From Virgibacillus_O xinjiangensis (GTDB taxonomy: Bacteria; Bacillota; Bacilli; Bacillales; Amphibacillaceae), in the NCBI RefSeq assembly GCF_042643145.1, contig NZ_JBHRSA010000012.1, forward strand, positions 1 to 56,965: a stretch of 56,965 bases of DNA. Direction: 5' to 3'. The notes beneath the pieces were generated by a model. The model saw nothing but the letters and a program-made list of their open reading frames with translations. It was not told the origin of the DNA and did no database searches. Made by a program: the position numbers and the translations under genes. Each line of letters starts with the position of its first letter. Positions within the stretch are counted from its first letter, which is position 1. This document shows positions 14,861-22,648 of this stretch, in pieces.

Positions 14861-15953
14861 AAGAAGAAATAACTGGATTCCTGGCAGATTCTTGTTGCGG
14901 TTGACCTTGCTGAATATAGTCATCGTTACCTTGTTCATACTGATCAGCGGTTTTGGTATTTATCAGACGGCATGTTTTCTTATAGATCGAATGGGAGTCA
15001 TGAATGATGAGACTCAGCGCAGCTATAATGCTGCTCTACTTCAATATTTCTGGTATTTTGCAGGCGCTGCTATATTAACAGGGACTGTCAGCCACTATTA
15101 TTTTACTAAGCGGCTGATCCGGCCGCTGAGGGAAGTAATAGAGTCTACCAGGAAGATGAAGGATGGGGAGAATCCCACATCCATTTCAGTAAAGGGCGGG
15201 GATGAACTCAGCCAGCTGGTCATCGATTTTAACCATCTCGTGCAGGATTTGAAGAAAAACCAACAATATCAGCAAAAAATGGTAGCAGATATTTCCCATG
15301 AGTTCCGCACACCACTTGCTAATCTTAATGGCTATCTGAATGCACTCCGGTCGGGCGTCATTACAGGTGATCAACAGCTTTATCAGTCACTGGCAGAAGA
15401 GTCTGCACGGCTGACAGGATTGGTGGAGCAATTGGAAGATCTGCAGAAATGGGACGGTGTGAAGGAAACTTTTTATTCTAATAAAAGCAGAACAGAGATA
15501 AGCCAACTAATCGAACAGACAGCAGCGATGTTCCGCTGTTCTCTAGAAAAAAAGGATATCCCTTTGATCACTGATATGAAAAAGGAATATGTACACGTGG
15601 AAGCGAATGGGATAGCCCAAGTGCTTAGCAATCTAATTGATAATGCCATTAATTACCATGTTGGAGACGGGCCTATTCAAGTAAAGGGTGAAGTTGTCGA
15701 AGGAGTTTACAAAGTTTCAGTTATGGGGCGAGGTGATCCGATTCCACCCGATCAGTGTGAGGCTATATTTGAGCGGTTTCACCGGCTCGATCCTTCCCGG
15801 GGGAGGGAGCGAGGTGGCAGTGGCCTGGGTCTCGCTATCGCTAAAGGAATCATCAGGAGCCATGGGGGTGAGATAGGTGTGGAATCGGAAACAGACCTGC
15901 ACACTTTCTGGTTCACTTTGCCCTTAGAGAATCAAGAAAAAAAGAAGGAGTAG
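14853..15953 (+). CDS. Sensor histidine kinase
   Basis: A 366-residue membrane kinase with two transmembrane helices (about 16-37 and 66-82) bounding a short extracellular loop of ~28 residues. A HAMP-like region follows (84-137, LIRPLREVIESTRKMKDGE), then the HisKA domain with ADISHEFRTPLANLNGYL (phospho-His149), then the ATPase domain with NLIDNAINYH and RGGSGLGLAIAKGII. The short sensor loop fits intramembrane-type sensing. The G1 box, normally containing Asp or Asn followed by GxG, reads SVMGRGDPIPPDQ, so the usual Asp/Asn is Gly. That could weaken nucleotide binding. It starts inside the response regulator gene and ends 8 bp before the methyltransferase. Confidence 0.92.
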   Translation: MSERRNNWIPGRFLLRLTLLNIVIVTLFILISGFGIYQTACFLIDRMGVMNDETQRSYNAALLQYFWYFAGAAILTGTVSHYYFTKRLIRPLREVIESTRKMKDGENPTSISVKGGDELSQLVIDFNHLVQDLKKNQQYQQKMVADISHEFRTPLANLNGYLNALRSGVITGDQQLYQSLAEESARLTGLVEQLEDLQKWDGVKETFYSNKSRTEISQLIEQTAAMFRCSLEKKDIPLITDMKKEYVHVEANGIAQVLSNLIDNAINYHVGDGPIQVKGEVVEGVYKVSVMGRGDPIPPDQCEAIFERFHRLDPSRGRERGGSGLGLAIAKGIIRSHGGEIGVESETDLHTFWFTLPLENQEKKKE

Positions 15954-15961
15954 GTGTTGAA

Positions 15962-16579
15962 ATGTCTAAAGAGCAATGGGATGACAGTTTTTCGGATGAA
16001 GAGTATGTATACGGAACAAGCCCGAATAAGTTCATAGAGAAAATGAGCGGATTACTTTCCGATCGATCGAATATCGGTTGTTTTGCTGAGGGAGAGGGAA
16101 GAAATGCCGTTTACCTAGCCAAACTGGGGCATACAGTCACAGCCTATGATCAGTCACCAGTCGGCCTGGCGAAGGCGGAGGATCTAGCTAAAGAGCATGG
16201 GGTCAACCTCCATACTGCTGCAGTGGATCTCACCAAGGAAAAAGTGGAGGCACAGCAATTTGATGCTGCTGTTATGGTGTTTGGTCATGTACCAAAAGAA
16301 AGTCAGTCCTTCTTGATTGAGAATATCCTGGATTCCGTCAAAGCAGGCGGTTATATTCTTTTGGAAGTATATTCAGAGGATCAACTACACTACCGGACAG
16401 GCGGTCCGAAGTCTCTGGACATGCTGTATCATCCTTCGCAGGTGCTGGAATGGATAGAAGATCATCAATGCCTGCATTTCTATTATGGAGAGGCGGAGAG
16501 AAATGAAGGGAAACGCCATCATGGTACAGGGCATGTGATACAAGCTGCTGTCAGGAAAAAAGAGGCGGATGAAGGATAA
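15962..16579 (+). CDS. SAM-dependent methyltransferase (TehB-like)
   Basis: A 205-residue class I methyltransferase. The opening WDDSFSDEEYVYGTSPNKF is typical of the TehB-like/tellurite-resistance group. Motif I is CFAEGEGRNAVYLAKLGHTV, the acidic residue for the ribose is Asp in AYDQSP, and motif IV region FDAAVMVFGHVP follows. Members methylate small toxic anions, thiols or selenium compounds, or are of unknown specificity. It starts 8 bp after the kinase stop, GGAGTAGG serving as ribosome site, so it is co-expressed with the two-component system. The C-terminal KRHHGTGHVIQ segment is shared with close relatives. Substrate unknown. Confidence 0.85.
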   Translation: MSKEQWDDSFSDEEYVYGTSPNKFIEKMSGLLSDRSNIGCFAEGEGRNAVYLAKLGHTVTAYDQSPVGLAKAEDLAKEHGVNLHTAAVDLTKEKVEAQQFDAAVMVFGHVPKESQSFLIENILDSVKAGGYILLEVYSEDQLHYRTGGPKSLDMLYHPSQVLEWIEDHQCLHFYYGEAERNEGKRHHGTGHVIQAAVRKKEADEG

Positions 16580-16668
16580 CCGAAATCTCATGTAGTAATT
16601 TTTGCTGCTCTAACTCTGTTGGTTGCTGTATATACGGCTCAGATAAATAAGAAAACAACCAATATAAA

Positions 16669-16705
16669 GGGGCGTTCTGCTGATACCGGCAGGAACGCCC
16701 CTCTT
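16669..16705. terminator. Bidirectional terminator
   Basis: GGGGCGTTC (16669-16677) pairs with GAACGCCCC (16693-16701), extended by CTGC/GCAG. It separates the convergent methyltransferase and fetB genes. Confidence 0.8.
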
Positions 16706-16713
16706 ATGTTCTG

Positions 16714-17475
16714 CTAGCTTTTCAAGTGGTCATCCAGGAACTGCATCCGTTGATTGAACAGAGTTGGATAGGATAAATAACCGAGCATGATGCTGGTCAC
16801 TACTGCTGTTGTCAGAAGCAGGAACAGGATGAGCAATTGGAACATGACTGCTTGCACGGGGTCAGCCCCAGCGATGATTTGACCGCTCATCATACCTGGC
16901 AGCTGTACCAGCCCAATCGTCTTCTGGCTTTCAATCGTTGGGATGGTACTAGCCTGGATGGAAGTGATCAACTGGCTGTGGACGGCTTGTTTAGGTGTAC
17001 CGCCAAGTGACAGGATCAGTTCTGTCTCTTCCTGCCGAGATTCCATTTCGGAAGTGAAACGGTTCAGGAACAGGATGCCAAGCACCATGGAATTGCCGAT
17101 GACCATTCCGCTGATCGGGATGATATATTGCGCAGTCGGAGGTGTGATATCCAACCCAAGGAGAATGCCCTGTGTCAGCACTTCAACAAATAGGAAGGTG
17201 ACAATTAATTTCCAGGTGATCCCTTTGATGGACGCTCCTTTTTTACGGGCATTCTGCGTAGCTGCTCCGATCATGAGCAGTACCATCAAAACAATATAAA
17301 TCATATGTTCTGCGTCAAATACAAATTGCAAAATATATCCTACTGCCAGCAGCTGGATAATCGACCGTACTGTCGCAATGATAGTGTCTTTCTCAAGGCC
17401 CAGCTTAAATGTTTTCGAGAGGATCAAGGGGATGGCGACAAATATTAAGGTGAGTGTCAACGTTACAAAGTTCAT
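16714..17475 (-). CDS. fetB: FetB/YjkA-type ABC transporter permease (UPF0014)
   Basis: A 253-residue integral membrane protein with about seven hydrophobic helices. Family signatures include VRSIIQLLAVGYILQFVF near residue 37-54, IIPISGMVIGNSMV around 118-131, and the LVQLPGMMSGQIIAGADPVQAVMFQ block near 187-211. In E. coli FetAB exports iron and eases oxidative stress; B. subtilis has the related YjkAB. Its start overlaps the ATPase gene by 4 bp. Iron export would fit a locus beside redox and sulfur functions, but the substrate is only inferred from homology. Confidence 0.88.
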   Translation of the reverse strand: MNFVTLTLTLIFVAIPLILSKTFKLGLEKDTIIATVRSIIQLLAVGYILQFVFDAEHMIYIVLMVLLMIGAATQNARKKGASIKGITWKLIVTFLFVEVLTQGILLGLDITPPTAQYIIPISGMVIGNSMVLGILFLNRFTSEMESRQEETELILSLGGTPKQAVHSQLITSIQASTIPTIESQKTIGLVQLPGMMSGQIIAGADPVQAVMFQLLILFLLLTTAVVTSIMLGYLSYPTLFNQRMQFLDDHLKS

Positions 17476-18203
17476 TCCACTTCCCCCTTGACGAAATGCT
17501 TTACTCTTTCATTTTCCGGATGGTTCAGCAGGCTGCTTTCTCCTGTTTCCACTACTTCGCCCTCCATCATCACCCAAGTGTTGTCTCCCACGTTCAGAGC
17601 CTGTGTCAGGTTATGGGTGATCCAGATAATCGTCGTGTTGTATTTCTGATTGATTCGCTGGATCAGTTCTTCAATATCCTGTTGGGAAACCCGATCTAAG
17701 GAAGAGGTGATTTCATCCAGTAAAAGAATCTTCGGATTGTTGACTAACGTACGGGCAATGGACAGCTTCTGACGCTGTCCGCCGGATAAGTCTTTGGTTT
17801 TCCTGTCCAGAAAGCTCTTATCAAGACCTACTGTTTCCATCAATTCTTCCGCATCTTTTTCCGGAAGTTCTTTTGTTTGAAGTTCCAGCGGCAAAGCCAA
17901 GTTTTTTCTCACACTGCCACGTACCATAGCAGCATTTTGCAAGGCAATTCCTACCTGACGACGAAGGGACGTTGGTTCATACTCGGTTATATGCTGTCCA
18001 CCGATATATATATCACCGGAAGAAGGAGATCTCAGTCCATTGCAAAGCCGGAAAAGAGTTGTTTTACCGGCCCCGGAAGGTCCTACTAATGTAGTTATTC
18101 TTCCTTCTTCAAAAAAACCCGTAATATTTTTCAAGATATCAAGCCCATCTACTGAATAACTTACATTTTCCAGACGGATGGCTGCCTTTAGGTCCGCAGA
18201 CAT
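17472..18203 (-). CDS. fetA: FetA/YjkB-type ABC transporter ATP-binding protein
   Basis: A 243-residue ATPase with a Walker A GPSGAGKTT, signature LSGGQRQKLSIA, Walker B ILLLDEITSSLD and switch His in WITHNL. It powers the FetB-like permease whose gene overlaps its end. The start is taken at the ATG (18203) eight bases after AAGGAAG; a GTG three codons upstream (18212) would sit inside that site. No promoter is obvious between 18204 and 18350. Function as an iron exporter is by family only. Confidence 0.9.
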   Translation of the reverse strand: MSADLKAAIRLENVSYSVDGLDILKNITGFFEEGRITTLVGPSGAGKTTLFRLCNGLRSPSSGDIYIGGQHITEYEPTSLRRQVGIALQNAAMVRGSVRKNLALPLELQTKELPEKDAEELMETVGLDKSFLDRKTKDLSGGQRQKLSIARTLVNNPKILLLDEITSSLDRVSQQDIEELIQRINQKYNTTIIWITHNLTQALNVGDNTWVMMEGEVVETGESSLLNHPENERVKHFVKGEVE

Positions 18204-18345
18204 ATATGTCACTTCCTTTTCAAAATCAGTCCAACCATATCTTACGCTTTTTCTTCTTATGTTTCACGTATAACCATTTATTTATCCTGCTTAACATGTC
18301 TAGCGTTTACCAGTTGAGCTGCTTTCAGAATGAAGGGAAAAGGCA

Positions 18346-18373
18346 TATAAAAAGCCAGCATTCCGCTGGCTTG
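18346..18373 (-). terminator. Terminator of the small membrane-protein gene (minus strand)
   Basis: AAGCCAGC (18352-18359) pairs with GCTGGCTT (18365-18372). Read on the minus strand, the stem is followed by a T-rich run. A second hairpin, GGGGGAAGG/CCTTCCCC around 18465-18487, overlaps the gene's end but lacks a T-tract. Confidence 0.7.
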
Positions 18374-18473
18374 GAAAATATCGGGTTGTTCCTTACTCAT
18401 GTTGAGTGTTGTCTTTGTTTCATAGGTTTACGGGGTGACGTTCTGCTGTGTTCCATGCCAGGAAGGGGGAAGG

Positions 18474-18959
18474 TCAACTGCCTTCCCCTTGCTTTTTGAG
18501 GGTGAACCACCTGATAACGGCACCGATGCCAAGCCCGATCGGCAGAAATAGCATGGGTAGCCACATGGGACCGATGAGGTATCCAAATAAAGTGAAGTTT
18601 GGAGAAAGGATCAAGCCTAATGTGACAAAGTAGGCGGAAAAAACCAAAGGAAGATAGGCAAAAGGCCTTTCATTTCCACCTGCATCCCTGTATGCATCCC
18701 AGATGGCGAAGAAATAAAGGCAGGGATAGAACATCAGCCACATATAGTCCGTCTGTTCCACTGCTTCTTGGGTGTGTCCGTGGAAACTTAGCACAATGAT
18801 CCGATTGAAATTTCCCATCACGTTGATGATGAATTCCAATGCGATAAGCAGAATCCCTTTCACATATTTCCGATTCAATAATTGAGCGAATCCCGGCAGG
18901 GCGACACTCCAGAGAACTGCTTCCAATTTCCTGCTTCGTTTCATGGCAATTGTATTCAT
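18474..18959 (-). CDS. Uncharacterised integral membrane protein
   Basis: A 161-residue protein I cannot assign to a characterised family. It begins with a basic segment (KRSRKLE), then SVALPGFAQLLNRKYVKG. That motif resembles the start of TM2-like small membrane proteins, in which a short loop with a charged residue connects two helices. Three to four further hydrophobic segments follow (about 28-48, 68-85, 103-121, 124-150), with FAIWDAYRDAGG between the second and third. It is monocistronic on the minus strand with a terminator downstream. No function can be proposed. Confidence 0.7.
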   Translation of the reverse strand: MNTIAMKRSRKLEAVLWSVALPGFAQLLNRKYVKGILLIALEFIINVMGNFNRIIVLSFHGHTQEAVEQTDYMWLMFYPCLYFFAIWDAYRDAGGNERPFAYLPLVFSAYFVTLGLILSPNFTLFGYLIGPMWLPMLFLPIGLGIGAVIRWFTLKKQGEGS

Positions 18960-19255
18960 AGTCGTATCAATTCCATTATTTTTTTATAGGTACGTCTATA
19001 GTTTATCGGTAAAATTAAGAATTTATACAAGGACTGACCTTACAAGTTTTGTACTGGAAAAGATGCATATGAAAATTGATTTGCTGCGTATAATTCTGCC
19101 TAATTTATTCCTTAAAGTGTAGATAACATCACGGTATATTGCATAAAATAAGGGATCAAAGCTGGAAACGGCAGCAACAGCAGAAGTAGAAGTGATGCTC
19201 CTCCGCTGTCTGGATGTTACACTTTTGGTAAATACGCGGCAGAGGAGCGGATAAA
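18960..19255. other. Intergenic region between the membrane protein and amidase genes
   Basis: The two genes are divergent here, so both promoters must lie in these 296 bases. I see AT-rich patches but no promoter pair, hairpin or repeat that I can support. Confidence 0.4.
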
Positions 19256-20761
19256 ATGGATCATAGAACCTATCGAAAACTGGATGCAATAGATCTGACG
19301 GAATTGCTGAAGCAGAAGGAGATATCTCCGAGGGAACTTTTGGAAACAAGCTACCGGCTGATGGAAGAAGCAAACCCGGAATTGAATGCGGTCATTCATT
19401 CACGGAAGGAAAAGGCGTTGGAGGAAGCGGAGGATGTTGACGTAGAGGCATCCCCTTTTGCCGGAGTGCCGATTCTGCTGAAAAATATCTCACAAAGTAT
19501 GAAGGGGGAGCCGCTGACTTCCAGTTCCAGGCTTCTTAGCGGGTTGGTCGCACAGCAGGATTCCAATCTTGTGGACAAGCTGCGCCATGCGGGTTTTCAA
19601 TTTATGGGTCATACCAATACACCGGAGTTCGGCTTGAAAAATATCACGGAGCCAGTTGTGGCCGGTCCCTCCAGAAATCCGTGGAATACCGCTTATTCAC
19701 CGGGAGGGTCTAGCGGTGGCTCAGCGGCAGCTGTTGCAGCAGGTATTGTTCCGGTGGCAGGCGCGAGTGACGGTGGAGGATCTATCCGCATACCAGCATC
19801 CTTCACTGGGATATTCGGACTGAAGCCGACACGGGGACGTACCCCAGTAGGTCCAGGAACAGGAAGACAGTGGCAGGGAGCTTCAATCGATTTCGTTCTG
19901 TCCAGGACAGTCCGTGACAGTGCGGCCATGTTGGATATCTTACAGGTATTCCAACCCGAAGCGGCCTTCCATATACCTATGTTCGATGGCAGCTACCAGC
20001 AGGCCATAAAGGAAGACTTCGATCGCAGGCTGCGCATTGCCTATACAACGGAATCACCAGTCGGGACGCCAGTTTCCCGAGAAGCGGAAAAAGCTGTCGA
20101 TAATACCATCTATTGGCTGGAAAAACAGGGGCACATCGTCGAGGAAAAGCGGAACGAGGTAGATGGTGTTCAATTAATGAAAAACTACTATCTGATGAAC
20201 AGTGGAGAAATTTCTTCTGTTGTGAGGAAACTCGAACAGTCCATCGGCAGGGAACTCACGTCAGAGGACATGGAAATAGAGACATGGCTGTTGAATCAGG
20301 CAGGCAAGAATGTGTCAGCAGCAGAGTTTTCTGCCAGTCTGGCAGCGTGGGACGAGGCGTCTGCCAAGATGGAAACCATGCACGCTACCTATGATCTATA
20401 CATCACACCGGCTACAGCCTGGGCGGCTCCTAAAGTCGGAGAACTCACTTACAGTGAAAAGAACCAGCAGGAACTGCGTGATGGGATAGCAGCATGCAGT
20501 CCCGAAGAACAACAGCAACTGATCTACGATATGTTCCTGCCAAGCTTGACGTACACACCGTTCACCCAGCTTGCCAACCTTACTGGACAGCCTGCTGTTT
20601 CCATTCCCGTTCACCTTACAGAAGAAAGGCTGCCCCTTGGAGTGCAGATGATGGCAGCTAAAGGGAAGGAAGATCTTCTGCTGCAGTTGGCCTTCCAGAT
20701 GGAACAGAGCGGATTATGGATGGATCCAGGAAGGAATCCCTTTATGTCTCCATGCCTTTGA
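19256..20761 (+). CDS. Amidase signature family hydrolase
   Basis: A 501-residue amidase. The Ser-cisSer-Lys catalytic set is visible: Lys76 in ILLKNISQS, cis-Ser153 in SPGGSSGGSAAAV, and nucleophile Ser176 in GASDGGGSIRIPAS. Family members hydrolyse carboxamides, including aryl and peptide amides, or act in GatA. This one is not next to gatB or gatC and has the longer stand-alone form, so it is a catabolic-type amidase. GCAGAGGAGCG lies before the ATG. An AbgT-family transporter follows 207 bp downstream in the same orientation. Import of an amide such as p-aminobenzoyl-glutamate or an acyl-amino acid, then hydrolysis, is a reasonable but unproven link. Confidence 0.9.
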   Translation: MDHRTYRKLDAIDLTELLKQKEISPRELLETSYRLMEEANPELNAVIHSRKEKALEEAEDVDVEASPFAGVPILLKNISQSMKGEPLTSSSRLLSGLVAQQDSNLVDKLRHAGFQFMGHTNTPEFGLKNITEPVVAGPSRNPWNTAYSPGGSSGGSAAAVAAGIVPVAGASDGGGSIRIPASFTGIFGLKPTRGRTPVGPGTGRQWQGASIDFVLSRTVRDSAAMLDILQVFQPEAAFHIPMFDGSYQQAIKEDFDRRLRIAYTTESPVGTPVSREAEKAVDNTIYWLEKQGHIVEEKRNEVDGVQLMKNYYLMNSGEISSVVRKLEQSIGRELTSEDMEIETWLLNQAGKNVSAAEFSASLAAWDEASAKMETMHATYDLYITPATAWAAPKVGELTYSEKNQQELRDGIAACSPEEQQQLIYDMFLPSLTYTPFTQLANLTGQPAVSIPVHLTEERLPLGVQMMAAKGKEDLLLQLAFQMEQSGLWMDPGRNPFMSPCL

Positions 20762-20890
20762 GTAGAAAGAATCGGGAGTTAATTCACAATTAGAGACAAT
20801 ATAGCCAGTATTAGACCAAGGCCAACTCTTGCGAACTATTTCATTATTTTTATTTTAAGTTATAGTATTTAAATTATCCTCTAACCTGTA

Positions 20891-20896
20891 TATAAT
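20891..20896 (+). promoter_or_regulatory. Candidate -10 element of the AbgT gene
   Basis: A perfect TATAAT lies 73 bp before the AbgT start in an AT-rich intergenic stretch. The best -35 (TTTAAA, 20868-20873) is poor, so promoter assignment is tentative. Confidence 0.35.
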
Positions 20897-20968
20897 GAAA
20901 TTCTCACAAAAATACAAACGCCATTTTCAGAATATTATCGATTTGGTTATAGGGAAGGGGTATTAATA

Positions 20969-22504
20969 ATGGCTAAAGGTAATAAAGGTTTTTTTCAGCG
21001 TTCCTTGGATGGTATAGAAGTAGTCGGTAACAAGTTGCCGCATCCTGTGACGTTGTTCGCTATTCTGGCCTTCCTCGTACTTCTGCTCTCCGCTGCCCTC
21101 CAGCCATTGGGCATCAGTGTTGAACATCCCGGAGAAGAAGGAACGATGGTGGAGATCAAGAACCTTCTGAATGCAGAAGGACTTGAATATATATTTGGAA
21201 GCATGACCGATAATTTCATCGGCTTCGCACCGCTCGGTGTGGTACTGGTTACCATGCTCGGTATCGGTGTGGCTGAGCGTACAGGTCTGATCAGTGCATT
21301 GCTTCGCGGATTTGTTTTGTCCATACCAAACCGGTTCATCACGGTTGGACTGGTGCTGGCAGGTATCATGTCCAGTGTAGCCTCTGATGCTGGCTATGTT
21401 GTCCTCCCGCCTCTTGGTGCGTTGATTTTTGCCGCATTGGGAAGGCATCCACTCGCCGGTCTGGCAGCCGCGTTTGCCGGAGTTTCGGCAGGATTCAGTG
21501 CGAACTTCTTGTTATCCGGTACAGATGTCATGCTTGGTGAATTGACTATTGCTGCAGCGTCCATCATTGATCCGGCATACGCCGAACAGATGAACATTGC
21601 GATGAACTGGTTCTTCATTTCAGCATCTGTATTAGTACTTACGTTTATTGGAACTTGGGTAACCGAACGTGTCGTTGAACCGCGCCTTGGATCCTATCAA
21701 GGAGAAGAGAAAGAGGAGGAACTGGAAGGACTTACTTCTATCGAAAGGAAGGGGCTTATCTGGGCTGGTGTTTCACTAGCAGTGGGTCTAATCCTGACGG
21801 CTCTGCTGATACTCCCTCCGGACGCTCCGCTGCGTGGGACGGAAGGGAATACGATGGATCAGATTATACAGTCACCATTCATGAGTTCCCTTGTGCCAAT
21901 TATCACCATACTCTTCTTCATTCCTGGTTTGGTATATGGGTTGATAACAAAGTCTATCCGCAATGATAAGGATGTGGCAGCCCAGATGACTGAGACCATG
22001 GCCTCCATGGGAATGTTCATTGTTCTTGCCTTTACGGCAGGTCAGTTTGTTGCATATTTCAATGAGACGAATATGGGTCTGGTTTTAGGTGTCTATGGCG
22101 CAGAGTTCTTGAATAGTGTAAACCTGACAGGCATTCCATTGCTTCTGTTGTTTATCTTGATCACTGCTTTCATCAACATTTTCATCGGAAGTGCTTCCGC
22201 CAAGTGGGCGATGATGGCACCGGTGTTTGTTCCGATCATGATGCAGCTGGGTTATTCGCCGGAACTTACCCAGATGGCTTATCGTGTGGCTGACTCCACC
22301 ACTAATATCATCTCGCCATTGATGACATATTTTGCCATAATCATAGCTTTTGCGCAGAAATACGATAAAAAGATGGGAATCGGAACATTGATATCCACCA
22401 TGCTTCCTTACTCCATCTACTTCCTGGTCGGTTGGACAATCATGCTGATCGTCTGGATGCTGTTCGGGATTCCATTGGGACCGAACGGGCCACTCCATTA
22501 TTAA
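20969..22504 (+). CDS. AbgT-family transporter
   Basis: A 511-residue integral membrane protein with about 12 hydrophobic segments. AbgT family marks include the cytoplasmic N-terminus NGIEVVGNKLPHP-like (here DGIEVVGNKLPHPVTLFAI), ASDAGYVVLPPLGALIFAALGRHP around 138-161, FAGVSAGFSANFLLSGTD around 172-189, and FIGSASAKWAMMAPVFVPIM with VADSTTNIISPLM near the C-terminus. Characterised members import p-aminobenzoyl-glutamate or efflux sulfonamides. A GGGAAGGGGT ribosome site precedes the ATG. The upstream amidase makes uptake-plus-cleavage plausible. A strong terminator follows. Confidence 0.92.
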   Translation: MAKGNKGFFQRSLDGIEVVGNKLPHPVTLFAILAFLVLLLSAALQPLGISVEHPGEEGTMVEIKNLLNAEGLEYIFGSMTDNFIGFAPLGVVLVTMLGIGVAERTGLISALLRGFVLSIPNRFITVGLVLAGIMSSVASDAGYVVLPPLGALIFAALGRHPLAGLAAAFAGVSAGFSANFLLSGTDVMLGELTIAAASIIDPAYAEQMNIAMNWFFISASVLVLTFIGTWVTERVVEPRLGSYQGEEKEEELEGLTSIERKGLIWAGVSLAVGLILTALLILPPDAPLRGTEGNTMDQIIQSPFMSSLVPIITILFFIPGLVYGLITKSIRNDKDVAAQMTETMASMGMFIVLAFTAGQFVAYFNETNMGLVLGVYGAEFLNSVNLTGIPLLLLFILITAFINIFIGSASAKWAMMAPVFVPIMMQLGYSPELTQMAYRVADSTTNIISPLMTYFAIIIAFAQKYDKKMGIGTLISTMLPYSIYFLVGWTIMLIVWMLFGIPLGPNGPLHY

Positions 22505-22515
22505 TAGATAAGATG

Positions 22516-22562
22516 AGAGACAGCACATTTCTCCTTGTGAGGAAAGTGCTGTCTCTTTTTAT
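22516..22562 (+). terminator. Terminator of the AbgT gene
   Basis: AGAGACAGCAC (22516-22526) pairs perfectly with GTGCTGTCTCT (22546-22556), with additional TTTC/GGAAA pairing in the loop, and TTTTTATTTT follows. Confidence 0.9.
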
Positions 22563-22648
22563 TTTATGGAGATCCTCCTCTATCTGCTGGTTGTTTCAAT
22601 TCTTATAGTGAGGGATACATATAAAATAGGTAAGGAAGGAGGTACGGT

